A stretch of DNA of 64,000 nucleotides from the NCBI GenBank assembly GCA_947359465.1, contig OX375876.1, forward strand, positions 68,764,998 through 68,828,997, read 5' to 3'. A model generated the notes under the pieces. That model had not been told where the DNA came from and made no database searches. It saw only the letters and a list, made by a program, of their open reading frames with translations. How positions within the stretch are numbered: position 1 is the first letter of the stretch; every line of letters starts with the position of its first letter. A program made the position numbers and the translations under genes. Shown in pieces: positions 1 through 11,328 of this stretch. The DNA is from Metellina segmentata. Taxonomy: Eukaryota; Arthropoda; Arachnida; Araneae; Tetragnathidae.

Positions 1-345
1 AATAATTGTATTTAATTCATTTTCTTTTCTGTAATCGCACTTAATGTTCATTCAGGTTACAAGAAAGGTTGTTCTTGTATTAAAGCTTGTACTTATTCTA
101 GTAAATGAACATCGATAGATGATAATGCATGAATTCTGCTACGATTAGAATATGAAATATTGGTTTCGATTCCAGAGAAGAACATTAAAAACAATTATTT
201 TATAATTCGGAATGGGGTGTTAACACATATAATCTTTCGTAAATAGAATTTAAATTGCGGACAATGGAGTGAAACTTGTGCTAACTAAATCCATTAATTT
301 TGTATTCTTATAAAATGCTTGGCCGTATGGATTGCGCGTATGGTT

Positions 346-560
346 TGGCCAGTGTACTCTCCCGACCTTAATCCCATTGAAAATATTTGGGATGCCCTCG
401 ACCGTGCTGTGTCTACACGTTTCCTACCTCCAGCTACTCTCACATAGTTGCAAACTGCTCTACAGGAGTAATGGCAATTACTTGACTCTGGGATGGTTGA
501 TCACAACAACCTCATGGAAAACATGGTCACACGCTGTAAACTTTGTTAGAGAATAATTGA
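346..560 (+). pseudogene. Tc1-like transposase C-terminal fragment
   Basis: From base 346 the plus strand reads WPVYSPDLNPIENIWDALDR, the conserved SPDLNPIE-W block around the last catalytic acidic residue of Tc1 transposases. A stop follows after about 33 codons; the later part (LQTALQEW-type, then DHNNLMENMV) continues in a shifted frame. This is a dead tail of a cut-and-paste transposase: the helix-turn-helix region and the first two catalytic residues are absent from the sequence upstream. A possible element end is the run GGCAGTGAGTGTATTTC near 878-894, but I see no matching left terminus. Confidence 0.8.
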
Positions 561-644
561 TGGTCGCATACCCTATTAATGTCGGTTATGTTTATATGTT
601 TTGTATTTAAACATCATTTTGTTTCCTACTACAATATGACTTCA

Positions 645-746
645 TCTTATAATTTATGAAAATTTAATATTGTTTTAATCTTATAATTTATGAAAATTTA
701 GTATTGTTTTCATCTTATAATTTATGAAAATTCAATATTGTTTTCA
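645..746. repeat. 34-bp tandem repeat, three units
   Basis: Units at 645-678, 679-712 and 713-746 begin TCTTATAATTTATGAAAATT and end ATTGTTTT plus two bases. They differ by only a few substitutions. AT-rich minisatellite downstream of the Tc1 tail. Confidence 0.9.
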
Positions 747-2085
747 TCTTTGTATTTAATTCTTTGTTTTGTCTCATGCATAGACATATTTGTTACTTTC
801 CTACCGCATTTCGTGTCAATCAAAGCTATACTCGTCGTTTTTTTTTTTCGCATTTTACCTTTCGTGCTTAATTTTTGGCAGTGAGTGTATTTCAATAACA
901 TAAGGTAGAAGGGATACATTAATTTAATTTCTTTTATTCAGAAACCTTTCCATTTTTACAACTTCGATATTTCTAACTTTAAAAATAGCATAAGCATTAG
1001 ATTGAACATAATGAAAACTAAAAGTCGTATTATTTCTGTGTAGTTTGTAATTTTAACTGAACTCTAACTTCAAAATCATAAAGTATTCAAAAAGGCACTT
1101 AAAACTTAAAAAAGCGTTTTTGCACACACAAGCAAACCGAAATGAAGCAGTTGAACTTCTCCACTATTTCTGTATGCATTCACCAGTTTAAAAAAAAAAC
1201 AGCCTTGCGCTTTTCGAGAAAATGGCGCGGGGAATATAAAATTGTTTCCACGAAACTCCTTTTTAAGCGAAAAAGAAGAGTCGGTCTATGTAAAATGGGT
1301 TTAAAATGTAGATATACTAAGTTGAGTGCTTTTTCTTATCGTTACTCCCAACCGAATTAAAAGAGGAATAAAATATTCGAGGTTAATAAAACAAAACGAA
1401 ATAACTCTTCCATTTTTTTTGCACGCTAGTGTTTTTCCCTTACACAGTCATTTGCTAAGCAACGCAGACACTATGAGGGGATTCACCAAGATTTACAGCC
1501 GAGTAAAAGTAACTCTATTACGAGTTAAGTCACTTCTCTTTATTGCTATAAAAGTCCTTTTTCCCCGTTGCCCACTTTATTCTTCTTGAACATGAGTCCC
1601 CTTTCATATATCTTGATCACGTTCTTTACTCTGCGATACGGTAAAACGAGATTTATGAATGGACGAATGATTCCTTTGTTCTATTCATTAGGAATCGAGT
1701 GTCTCTATAAATGCGATAATAATGCGAGCAAAATATTTATTTGCTTATTGATGGCAAAATTGACATGACTCAAAAAAGTTAACTTTAACGATTATTTGCG
1801 AAAGAAGATTTGAAAACCTGAAAGGGTACATCTTACTTTTATGAATGATTCTATTGATCGATTCATTATAAATAGGAGGTTTTTGTAACGTAAAATTTTT
1901 GTAGTTCTTTTATCTTTATTAAATGTTCGTAACACATTTCACAGTTTGATTCCCGTCTTTTGATCGAAAAGTTCGTTGTTACTTTATAAGAATGAAATTA
2001 CGTTTTGATTTCAAGGTTGCCCATTTCACAAGAAGATACAATTTGATCGATTACCAAAAGGTTACCACTTCTTACATGTACAACA

Positions 2086-2092
<7 letters not shown>
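747..2092. other. AT-rich stretch, no recognisable gene
   Basis: Apart from the possible Tc1 end near 880-900, I recognise nothing. The short open frames here (65-87 codons) show no motif, overlap each other, and look like chance frames in low-complexity DNA. Confidence 0.5.

Positions 2093-2122
<30 letters not shown>
2093..2122. repeat. (TA)15 microsatellite
   Basis: Thirty bases of uninterrupted TA between TGTG and CACATT. Confidence 0.97.
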
Positions 2123-2127
<5 letters not shown>

Positions 2128-2289
2128 TTATAACAACAAAGTAGTTTACAAGTATACGCAAATTTTCCTTCCACAGTTGCACGTCTTTATTAGTAAAATG
2201 CCAAATGAGTATTTTTCCTGTTTTAAACTTAGAACTACATTACTATACAAAAATTTTGTAGCATTTTCTGGAAACCCTCAATTTTAGTT

Positions 2290-3600
2290 CTAGGTACCGT
2301 GGTATCAATCCCTCGTTTATTATCTTAGATGTGACTATTTCTCACTCTAAATTTCAAGACTAAGACTCTCTAGACCAATAATCTATCAGTCATCAGGGTT
2401 AAAAACTAACGAAACTAAAGAAGTACTGTAAAACAAAGTTATTGCAGCTTGGACGTACCAATACCCGTGTAGTATCTTATATGAGTACCTATTACTCACT
2501 TTAAATTTCAAAATTAATACCCTCTAGACCAATAACCTATCAGTCATCAAGATTAATAACGCTAATAAAACTAAAAAAGTACTGTAAACCTTTAAGACAG
2601 AGTAATTGTGGTTTAGATGGATCAATCCCCCCGTGACGTATCATATATGAGTACCTAAATTTCTAGACTGAGACCCTCTAGAACAGGAATTCCCAACCGG
2701 TGGTACGCGTACCACTGGTGGTACGCGGCAACGTTTCAGGTGGTATGCAACGATTATACGAGCGACCCAAATATTCTACGAAGTTTGTTCGATTTTTTAG
2801 TATGTAGAATCACGTTATGCTATTTCTTATGCCATTTGTTACTTTTTACTTGTGTGAGAGTGGTTTTTCTGAACTTTTGTATATAAAAAAATTAATATAG
2901 AAACAGAATAAGTGATGAAGAGGACTTAAGAGTGAAGTTAAGCTCCATTGCTCCTGATATTGATATTTTAATAAAAGACAAACAACAACAAGTTTCGCCT
3001 TAAAAATTAATTTTAGGTTATGTTGATCTTTTTTTGCTTAGTTTGTACTAATTATTTAAAATTATTTGTTTTTAGACCGGTGAGTAAAAAATAAAACTTT
3101 AATTTTCAAAAATCGTTTTTTTTCCTTTATTAAAACATTATTCATACGAAATACAATTGCATTAATCATAAAATATGAAGCTTTCTTAGTATTTTAATTA
3201 AAATAAAACAAGCCATTGGACACTTTTCTGACATTAGATATATGTTTCTAAAAAAATATAGAACTGGTGGTACGCCAAAAATTTCTAAAAATTTCAAGTG
3301 GTATTTAGTAACTAAAACGTTGGGAACCCCTGTTCTTGAACAATAATCTATCAGTCATCATGGTTAAAAACTAACGAAACTCAAGAAATATTCTAAAACA
3401 TAGTAATTGTGGCTTGTAGACGTACCAATGCCCGTGTAGAATCTTATATGAGTATCTATTACTCACTCTAAATTTCTAGACTAAGACCCTCTAGACCAAT
3501 ATTATCTAATAATGTTATCAGTCATCAAGATTAATTACGTCAACAAAACTAAAGAAGTACTTTGAAACAGAATAATTGTGGTTGAACAGACATAAGAGTT
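2290..3600. repeat. ~155-bp tandem repeat, about four units, interrupted
   Basis: Diverged units start near 2331, 2482, 2648 and 3449; a partial unit precedes them at about 2290. Each contains TATTACTCAC (or a variant), a CTCTAGACCAATAA core, ATCAGTCATCA, an AAACTAAAGAAGTACT-like run, and CCCGTGTAGTATCTTATATG. The third unit is split into 2648-2683 and 3341-3448 by the hAT relic described separately. No coding sense is evident; I read it as a small satellite-like array. Confidence 0.85.
2684..3332 (+). mobile_element. internally deleted hAT-type transposon
   Basis: The ends are imperfect inverted repeats: CAGGAATTCCCAAC at 2684, and the complement of CAGGGGTTCCCAAC ending at 3332. The flanks are CTCTAGAA (2676-2683) and TTCTTGAA (3333-3340), an 8-bp duplication matching at six of eight positions, as expected for hAT. 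Inside, the plus strand (about 2845-3003) retains the end of a hAT transposase: CESGFSELL, then after a frameshift RNRISDEEDLRVKLSS and IDILIKDKQQQVSP before a TAA. That is the C-terminal dimerisation region; the catalytic domain and the BED finger are deleted. Poly-purine AT-rich DNA fills 3010-3250. Confidence 0.85.
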
Positions 3601-6522
3601 TTTGGGATGTGATCGATGGGAATATTTCTGTTCTCCCGTTATTGCACGAGAGCAGCTGTTGCTTATATTGGACTATTGACCAAGCACGAGTGCTTACGAG
3701 CTCACCTATTTTTGAACTTCAGTTGTATATTCCACAATCTGTAATTTATGTGACTGTACAACCTATGACGACAGAACACTTTGAGGCGTGCACTACAATT
3801 AGTCGTGTCATTCAAAAGTATTGGGGATTTCGTTGTCTGATGATGCGAAAGCCAATGTTGGCGTTTGTAAACAACATATTACAAGACTCACTGCATACAA
3901 ATGAAAAAATAAATATATATTTTTTAATAATGAGGTTGCCCTGTGAAACATATTTTCACAAACATATTTCCAAACACATTTCCCTTAAAACATATTTTTT
4001 CAATCATCTTTCTGTCGTTTCATTCAAAATTTTATTTTCTGTATAGTTTCTGTTAAAATTTAAATGGAGTGCATGTTGAAAATGCACATCGTGTTGACCC
4101 TAACCTTTAAAACATGGGTCCTCGAGCTTGATGAACGGAGGACCCCATGAGGATTTCAAAAGTGTTACGTGGAAATTTCTTCATCCACTGTGTAGTAAAT
4201 TTCCCTGCAAAATATAGAGTAAAAAACTTTTTTCACGATCTAATTGTCAAACACATTAGAAACGGTGACACAATGGAGAAAGAGAGAAAAGAGAAAATAT
4301 AAATTAAGCCAATGTCTATCTTAGATAACCATGCTAGTTTTCGACGAGCCAATTCGCGTTTCCAACAAATTCAATTGTTCAGTATCTTATTCAAAAGAAG
4401 AAACAAAATTTAATATTTATTATTTGCATCATGTGTTCTTAGTCTGGATCGTAGTTTTGAGCTATACACAAGATGACGTCATTCTATCGTATCTGTAAAA
4501 GTGTTTCTAGCTTGAATTTATGCAATCAGCAGAAAAACTAACGTACATAGAATATTAATGTGGATTTTCTGATCCAATAGTAGGCAAGTTGAGAAAATGC
4601 AAATATTAGCTTGTATTTTCTCAGACCAAAGTCTAACAAGTAGCTTGTATTTTCTCAAAAATAAATTATAAGTACACAATATTAGTGCATGTTCATCGAA
4701 CTAGAGTATTAGAAATATGGGTAGACTATAGTATGTAGACTAGTCCTCTGTGTGCCATGCAGGTAATATTACAATGTTACACAATCCAACCTGCTGTTTA
4801 CTCCTGTTTTCTAACCAGGTTTAGACTTCTTGACCGATGGAATTCTGTTTGGGATTCTTTTTACGAATGGGTATATAGTGATGGTATGCACTGTAGTGCA
4901 AAAGCAACAGTACATCTACTCAGAAATCTTCTTACTCTCAGAGGACTAGGATATAAAATATTAGGTTCTGTACAAAATATTAACTTTAAGCCCGTTGAGA
5001 TAAGAATACAAAATAATTCTTTAGAAATAATTCATTACTAGTCAAGCGTTTATTGATCTTTTGCTTGTGATTTAGATTGAATTTATCAATGTCAATAATG
5101 CTTGAAAAATGTTTGTGCATGATATTTTCGTAAATATCTTATCCGGAAATATTTTTTTTCGTGTGGGTTTCCCGGTGTTATTCATCGCATAAAGCTATTG
5201 TTAATTTTGAGAGTGTACCTCTTATAGCTCGAACTCAAGCAATGTTCACAAAAGCCTTTGAGCTTTAGTAGTCGTTTCTTTGAAATTTTTGAATTTTTTG
5301 CTACCAATTTGATTAAGGTTTCCATCTATTCATTTAAAATTTTTCACTTTAAGTGCATGTGTATCATACTAATTAAACCAGAACAAATTTGAATTTGGGA
5401 TCAATTATAATAATTTTTAAATCACTACATCTCTCCTAAGGTACTTGCATCGTGAATGTAAGCTTCAAATACGAAGAGTTTATTTGGAAACAGTCCCCCA
5501 ATTGGGCGGAACTATAGCAATCATTTTCTGTCACCATTATCCCCAGGGCACATGCCACAAGAAATAAATAAGAATCTCTTCCAAAACAAGCGAAAGGATA
5601 GAAAGGAACGTGTAGTTCAGAAGGTGATGAGTGAAGATTGTAATCAAAACTACAAAGCACATGTGTGTGGATGCGTAGACAAACAAAATGTCTAAGATTG
5701 TATGATAGAGAATGAATGTTGCAGTGGACTCTCGTCTGAATTTAAAACTTGGGAAAGACTCATTCTCCACGGTTCGAAAAGCTAGTAAACTTTTTGATTT
5801 TAGTAATTTTTTCAGAGAAAATTTAGAACAATGATTTTGTAGCCAAGTTGTCTGAAGACAGAGTTAAAGAACAAAGTTTTACTGTGGCAGTTATGCTTAA
5901 TTCAATGATCATTCACTAGTGTGCAAGAACACAGAGCACAATTACCATATTACTATTTGCCATATAGAAAAATACATAATGTTATCTTCCACACTTGAAA
6001 AGACATTCACTCACAACCGATTGACCTTACTTTCGAGTTCAGTTTCCTTAACTTGCCTCAGAACGCCTGCGCTCCAATGGATTAGACGTAATTCAGTGGT
6101 TCTGTCCATAGTACTTTGCTCTGCAGCTGTGATTGGTTTAGGTTACTCAGGGTGCACCGATCACATTACACCCGAATAATATCTAACTTTGCGTCTTACC
6201 TTCTAGCTTTAGTTGGGCATGAGGTAATGGATCTTATTATTAGTAAATAAAAAGTTAGTAACCAGTATTTGAAAAGTAAAACAATCGGAGCAAAGCGTAG
6301 CCCTTTTGAATATCTTGATCTAATCGGATTCTATTGATTGATTATAAGATATCAAACAAACATTGGAAGATAGGTTATTTTCTTTCTATTATAAAAAAAA
6401 TTTGCAATCTTTTTCAGGTTTATTTGCTTTGTGACTAGTGGTAATCGCGAGTCACGTGATAGCTAGGCTTGTGGTTCAACGGGCTAATGAATTTGAAACA
6501 CGCGCAGACGATAAACACAGTT
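3601..6522. other. 2.9-kb stretch without recognisable genes
   Basis: Open frames of 156 codons (3576-4046 +), 94 codons (4757-5041 +) and 86 codons (5919-6179 +) occur here. None shows a motif I recognise, and the first begins inside the tandem repeat. AT-rich with no clear inverted or tandem repeats. A host regulatory sequence or an unfamiliar exon cannot be excluded. Confidence 0.4.
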
Positions 6523-7076
6523 ATAGTCCGAGAAGTGATGACGAATTTGGAGAAGGTACTTTAGGCACTATGAAATTGTAAAATAGTAGAAATTCAATGT
6601 TAGTTGAATAGGGTATCGAAGGTCGGGAACGCCGTTTGCCGTTATTTCGCTACTGCGCAGCATAGGATATTTGCAAAAAATTCATCCCAGCGAATATCCT
6701 TTAGGCACTTAGAAATTTTTTTAATCTCTTAATTTAGCATTCATAGAATGCAGAAATAACACTCCCAGACTGTTTGGACGGTTTTAAAGTACAACCCGAC
6801 TGCCCTGAACTTGTATTATAATGAACGCAAAAAATTTATTTAGGCACTCTGAAATTTTTATAGCATGTTTATTAATTACTATTGAAAATATGTGCAAAAA
6901 GCCAGACGAATAAGGCGGTTTTAAATAATAACACGACGCAAATAAAGATTTTACATAAGTATCGACAACTGCCGGGGAACTGGCTACCCTAGAAGGCAGT
7001 ACCTTGGCTCGCCGGTCTGCGCTTGATTGCGGAGGAACCACGTGACTCGAGTTTGATGTACAGCTCGAGCTACTTA

Positions 7077-7518
7077 GAACGGTGCACACATCCGATTTTT
7101 CAACGTGCGGCGCCGCTACCGCAACGCAACTTCGGTCTGAGATACATTAGATCCAATGAAGCAGTGCACACATGCCTCCAGCGCCGCTGGGGCGACGCAC
7201 GTCCTACTTGCGGGAAATGTGTACCGCAGTTCCCCACGGCGCGGCACAGGAGTCTCCGTTCTGAATTAGCTTGTTTTCATAAACAAGTGAAAAATAAATA
7301 ATAATTTATAAATGGTTGTATCCAGTAACGTCTATTTTGTTACAAAATATACTTTTTTTACACCAAGTAAGCGAAATAAATACGTTTCCTACGATAGAAT
7401 ATTTATCGCAAATGGCGCTAAATGAATTCGTGCGTCATTTCACGGTTATGTGTGCATAGTTGGCCTACGTTACTGCAGTGGCACCGCACGTTGAAAAACC
7501 GGATGTGTGCACCGGGCC
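7077..7518 (+). mobile_element. PIF/Harbinger-like MITE, left-arm copy
   Basis: The 442-bp insert starts GAACGGTGCACACATCCG and ends with the complement of GGCCCGGTGCACACATCCGG, giving inverted repeats of nearly 40 bp. The flanks are TTA (7074-7076) and TTA (7519-7521), a 3-bp duplication as in PIF/Harbinger elements. The inside is GC-richer than the surroundings (CGTGCGGCGCCGC, CCAGCGCCGCTGGGGCG). No transposase is encoded; a 92-codon open frame crossing its left border is a by-product. Confidence 0.8.
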
Positions 7519-7687
7519 TTATAAAGCATTTTGGATGAGTTAATTTTTTTTCACGCAAATGTGACCACGCTGAAAATTATTTTGAGATCATTCTAATTTT
7601 TTTTAAAGGTTTTTTAAATACGGTTTTTGCTATTAACACTTTAAGCATTAATATATGCACATGTGTGTATAACTATGTATATACATA

Positions 7688-8145
7688 GTAGTCCGAGAGC
7701 TGATGGCGAATTTGGGGAAGGTATTTTAGGCACTGTGAAGTTGTAAAATAGTAGTAAATCAATGTTAGCTGAATAGGGAATCGAGAGTCGGGAACGGCGT
7801 TTGTGGTTATTTCGTTACTGCGCAGCATATGACATTTGCAATAAATGAATCCCACCGAGTATCCTTTAGGCACTTAGAAATTTTTTTAATCTCTTATTTT
7901 AGCATTCATAGAATCCAGAAATAAAACTCCCAGACTGTTTGGACGGTATTAAAGTATAACCCGACTGCCCCGAACTTGTATTATAATAAACGCAAAAAAT
8001 ATTCTTTAGGCACTCTGAAATTTTTATAGCATGTTTAATAATTATTATTGAAAATATGTGCAAAAAGCCAGACGAATACGACGGTTTTAAATAACTACCC
8101 GACGCAAATAAAGATTTTACATGAATGCAACAAAAAATTCTTATG
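7688..8145 (+). repeat. inner-arm copy of the palindrome end segment
   Basis: Direct repeat of 6523-6980 without the MITE region. It runs from AGTCCGAGAGCTGATGGCGA to GACGCAAATAAAGATTTTAC and holds three TAGGCACT motifs at 140-bp spacing. It is preceded by the small palindrome ACTATGTATATACATAGT (about 7673-7690). Confidence 0.8.
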
Positions 8146-8363
8146 GGTAGTACGAGAGAACGTTTATCGTCTGCGCCTGAAGTTGCCGGGGCTCTGACTC
8201 GATGAACATCTTGAAAGCTGTAAACTTGTTGTTTCATCACAGCTGAAAAATTTCTGTAACATCGAACATGGTACCCTTTTGTCGTTGTTGCATCTGATGG
8301 TAGAATCACTTTAGCAAATTTCAAGCCGGTTTTTTGGCGAATTTTTAAAATGTTTTTGCATTG
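8110..8363 (-). pseudogene. fragment of an unidentified element-encoded protein
   Basis: On the minus strand an open frame runs from about 8363 through a Met at 8324 and on into the inner arm. Its first part reads CKNILKIRQKTGLKFAKV, then ILPSDATTTKGYHVRCYRNF. The C-Y-H-x-R-C-Y-R pattern looks like part of a metal-binding or DNA-binding region, and the composition is protein-like in contrast to the AT-rich surroundings. Past about residue 70 it reads into the repeated arm and loses coding character. It is probably a leftover of the autonomous parent's coding region. I cannot name the family; a captured host exon is the alternative. Confidence 0.4.
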
Positions 8364-8499
8364 TGCTAGTTTTTTTTTTCGTTAAAAATAATCACTTTAT
8401 CATTATTGTTTTTTTTACAAATTACACAATTCAAAGTTTTTAGTTCCATTATAAATTAATGATATATAACATATAAAATACGTAGTCTCTATAAAACTA

Positions 8500-9153
8500 G
8501 ATTTTTAAAAACCTAAAAAAACAGTATGACAATGAACTCAAAATAATTTTCAGCGTGGTCACATTTTCGTGAAAAAAAATAAACTTCTCCAAAATGCTTT
8601 GCAAGCAGCCTGAGCTGTACAATAAACTAGAGTCACGTGGTTACTCAGCAATCAATCACACACACCGGCAAGCCAGGGCCCTGGCAGCTGCCGGCATCCA
8701 GCTGATACTTATGTAAAATCTTTATTTGCGTCGAGTAGTCATTTAAAACCGTCGTATTAGTCTGGCTTTTTGCATATATTTTCAATAATAATTAATAAAC
8801 ATGCTATAAAAATTTCAGAGTGCCTAAAGAATATTTTTTACGTTCATTATAATACAAGTTCGGGGCAGTCGGGTTATACTTTAAAACCGTTAAAACAGTC
8901 TGGGAGTTTTATTTCTGGATTCTACGAATGTTAAAATAAGATATTAAAAAAATTTCTAAGTGCCTCAAGGATACTCGGTGGGATTCATTTATTGCAAATG
9001 TCATATGCTGCGCAGTAGCGAAATAACCGCAAACGGCGTTCCCGACCTTCGATTCCCTATTCAACTAACATTGAATTTCTACTATTTACAATTTCATAGT
9101 GCCTAAAATACCTTCCCCAAATTCGTCATCAGCTCTCGGACTACTATGTATAT
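8500..9153 (-). repeat. inner-arm copy, reverse orientation, with empty MITE site
   Basis: Reverse complement of the 7688-8145 segment plus the adjoining spacer. At 8590-8625 it reads AAAATGCTTTGCAAGCAGCC then TGAGCTG. The outer arms have a MITE at exactly this point between ATGTTTTATAA and TAAGTAGCTTGAGCTG, so this copy is the unoccupied site. Confidence 0.75.
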
Positions 9154-9311
9154 ACATAGTTATACACACATGTGCATATGTTAATGCTTAAAGTGTTAAT
9201 AGCAAAACCGTATTTAAAAAACCTTTAAAAAAATTACAATGAACTCAAAATAATTTGCAGCGTGGTCACATTTGCGTGAAAGAAAATGAACTCATCCAAA
9301 ATGTTTTATAA

Positions 9312-9751
9312 GGCCCGGTGCACACATCCGGTTTTTCAACGTGCGGTGCCACTGCGGTAACGTAGCCCAACTATGCACACATAACCGTGAAATGACGCAC
9401 GAATTCATTTCGCGCCATTTGCGATAAATAATCTATCGTAGGAAACGTATTTATTTCGCTTACTTGGTGTAAAAAAAGTATATTTTGTAACAAAACAGAC
9501 GTTACTGGATACAACCATTTATAAATTATTATTTATATTCCACTTGTTTATGAAAACAAGCTAATTCAGAACGGAGACTCCTGTGCGGCGCCGTAGGGAA
9601 CTGCGGTACAAATTTCACTCAAGTAGGATGTGCGTCGCCCCAGCGGCGCTGGAGGCATGTGCACTGCTTCATTGGATCTAATGTATCTCAGACCGAAGTT
9701 GCGTTGCGGTAGCGGCGCCGCACATTGAAAAACCGGATGTGTGCACCGTTC
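9312..9751 (-). mobile_element. PIF/Harbinger-like MITE, right-arm copy
   Basis: Mirror copy of the 7077-7518 MITE (440 bp), flanked by TAA at 9309-9311 and 9752-9754. It starts GGCCCGGTGCACACATCCGG and ends with the complement of GAACGGTGCACACATCCG. Because both arms carry it at the same site, the insertion came before the inverted duplication, or the arms have been homogenised by gene conversion. Confidence 0.8.
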
Positions 9752-9979
9752 TAAGTAGCTTGAGCTGCACATCAAACTCGAGTCACGTGGTTCCTCCGCA
9801 ATCAAGCGCAGACTGGCGAGCCAAGTCACTGCCTTCTAGGGTAGCCAGTTCCCCGGCAGCTGCCGATACTTATGTAAAGTCTTTATTTGCGTCGGGTTAT
9901 TATTTAAAACCGCCGTATTCGTCTGGATTTTTGCACACATTATCAATAGTACTTAATAAACATGCTATAAAAATTTCAG

Positions 9980-10253
9980 AGTGCCTAAATAAATTTTTTG
10001 CGTTCATTATAATACAAGTTCAGGGCAGTCGGGTTGTACTTTAAAACCGTCCAAACAGTCTGGGAGTGTTGTTTCTGCATTCTATGAATGCTAAATTAAG
10101 AGATTAAAAAAAATTCTAAGTGCCTAAAGAATATTTTTTGCGTTCATTATAATACAAGTTCAGGGCAGTCGGGTTGTACTTTAAAACCGTCCAAACAGTC
10201 TGGGAAACAGTGCATTCTATGAATGCTAAATTAAGAGATTAAAAAAATTTCTA
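9980..10253. repeat. tandem duplication of ~138 bp in the right arm only
   Basis: Units 9980-10118 and 10119-10253 both run from AGTGCCTAAA through TTCATTATAATACAAGTTCA, GGGCAGTCGGGTTGT and CCAAACAGTCTGGGA to AGATTAAAAAAA. The left arm has one copy (about 6702-6840). The duplication therefore arose after the palindrome formed and accounts for the fourth octamer in this arm. Confidence 0.85.
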
Positions 10254-10716
10254 AGTGCCTAAAGGATATTCGCTGGGATTAATTTTTTGCACATATCCTA
10301 TGCTGCGCAGTAGCGAAATAACCGTAAACGGCGTTCCCGACCTTCGATTCCCTATTCAACTAACATTGAATTTCTACTATTTTATAATTTTATAGTGCCT
10401 AAAGTACCTTCCCAAAATTCGTCATCAGCTCTCCTACTATTATATTTGTTAATTAATTCATTCATAAAATTTGAGAACACGCGCTAGAGTGTTTGCAATG
10501 TTTTCAGAAGAACCGGCAAATTCGGTCTCCGTTTCCACAGCAACAATTGAATATGAAAATATTAAGAAGTACCATTACAACAAACAACACGGAGAAGCTA
10601 AAACATTAAAAATTATGATGAGATTTCCTCTGAATTTTAACAATATGTTGCGCTTAAATATTTCCATTTTTATGTGGAAATGAGATGTTTTGTTCTTGAC
10701 ATTTTTTTAAACACTA

Positions 10717-10841
10717 GGGGGCTCCGCCCCCTGCTCGCTTACGCTCGCCAACCCCCGGGGATTGCTGCGCAATCCCATTTGGTTTGCTTCGCAAACCAAC
10801 ACTCCTTTCACAGATGTCATTTGGTTTGCTTCGCAAACCAA
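10717..10841. repeat. cluster of perfect hairpins with 3-base loops
   Basis: Hairpins: GGGGGC-TCC-GCCCCC (10717-10731), GGGATTGC-TGC-GCAATCCC (10758-10776), TTGGTTTGC-TTC-GCAAACCAA (10779-10799) and again (10821-10841). A second set follows near 10921-11010 (GGGC-TTCGC-GCCC, GGGATTGC-TAC-GCAATCCC, and a degraded TTTGGTTTG arm). Stems are perfect and loops are mostly exactly three bases. Confidence 0.9.
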
Positions 10842-11328
10842 CATTCCTTTCACAGAGTGAAACTATCTGAATAATTCGTATTATGCTGATTTCACTTTCC
10901 GGTACATGACGTCACAGCGAGGGCTTCGCGCCCTGCTCGCTTACGCTCGCCGACCCCGGGGATTGCTACGCAATCCCGTTTGGTTTGCTTTCTCAAACCA
11001 ATACTTCTTTCGCAATTGATTTCACTTTTTTTTGCTTTAACACTTTATGCACCCTAAACTAATAGCCGCCTCAGTAAAAAATCTTCTGTATCTTGTTCCC
11101 TGTACAATTTTAAGTAAACAGTGTTAATATCAAAACTTTACGATTGTACTTTGTCGGTAAACTGTCTTGAGAACAGAGGGAAAAAAGCGAGCCCTTTCCC
11201 TCGCCAAATAAAAAGAAATCGTTTTTATGGCAATTGTTGCTACGATAAATTTGATATCTGGCAAACCCGATAGTAGAAAATGCAACCCACTGCTGTTTGC
11301 GGAACCAGCTATGCGAACTGAAAAATAC

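Larger units (their letters stand above)
6523..10438. mobile_element. composite palindromic (foldback-like) element
   Basis: The right half is the reverse complement of the left half. Four end-like copies (near 6523 and 7688 forward, 9153 and 10438 reversed) match AGTCCGAGAGCTGATGACGA with small changes, followed by ATTTGGGGAAGG. Each copy carries TAGGCACT motifs spaced about 140 bp: 6562, 6702, 6841; 7727, 7867, 8007; reversed at 8819, 8959, 9098; and 9980, 10119, 10254, 10394. Outer copies also carry a MITE at the same internal site. The layout is outer arm, inner arm, unique centre (about 8146-8500), inner arm, outer arm. No full transposase is present; the superfamily is unknown to me. 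Large inverted arms with subterminal repeats are typical of foldback or deleted DNA transposons. Confidence 0.8.

Noticed and set aside
3576..4046. 156-codon open frame
   Set aside because: Begins inside the tandem repeat, has no recognisable domain, and the C-terminal third is Phe/His/Lys-rich as in AT-rich noise.
4757..5041. 94-codon open frame
   Set aside because: No motif, no supporting context; could be a host exon but nothing in the sequence supports it.
5919..6179. 86-codon open frame with a hydrophobic stretch
   Set aside because: One possible membrane segment is not enough; no homology recognised and flanks are non-coding.
6784..7301. Opposed open frames, mirrored at 9566-10044
   Set aside because: They are mirror images created by the palindrome and MITE, not conserved proteins.
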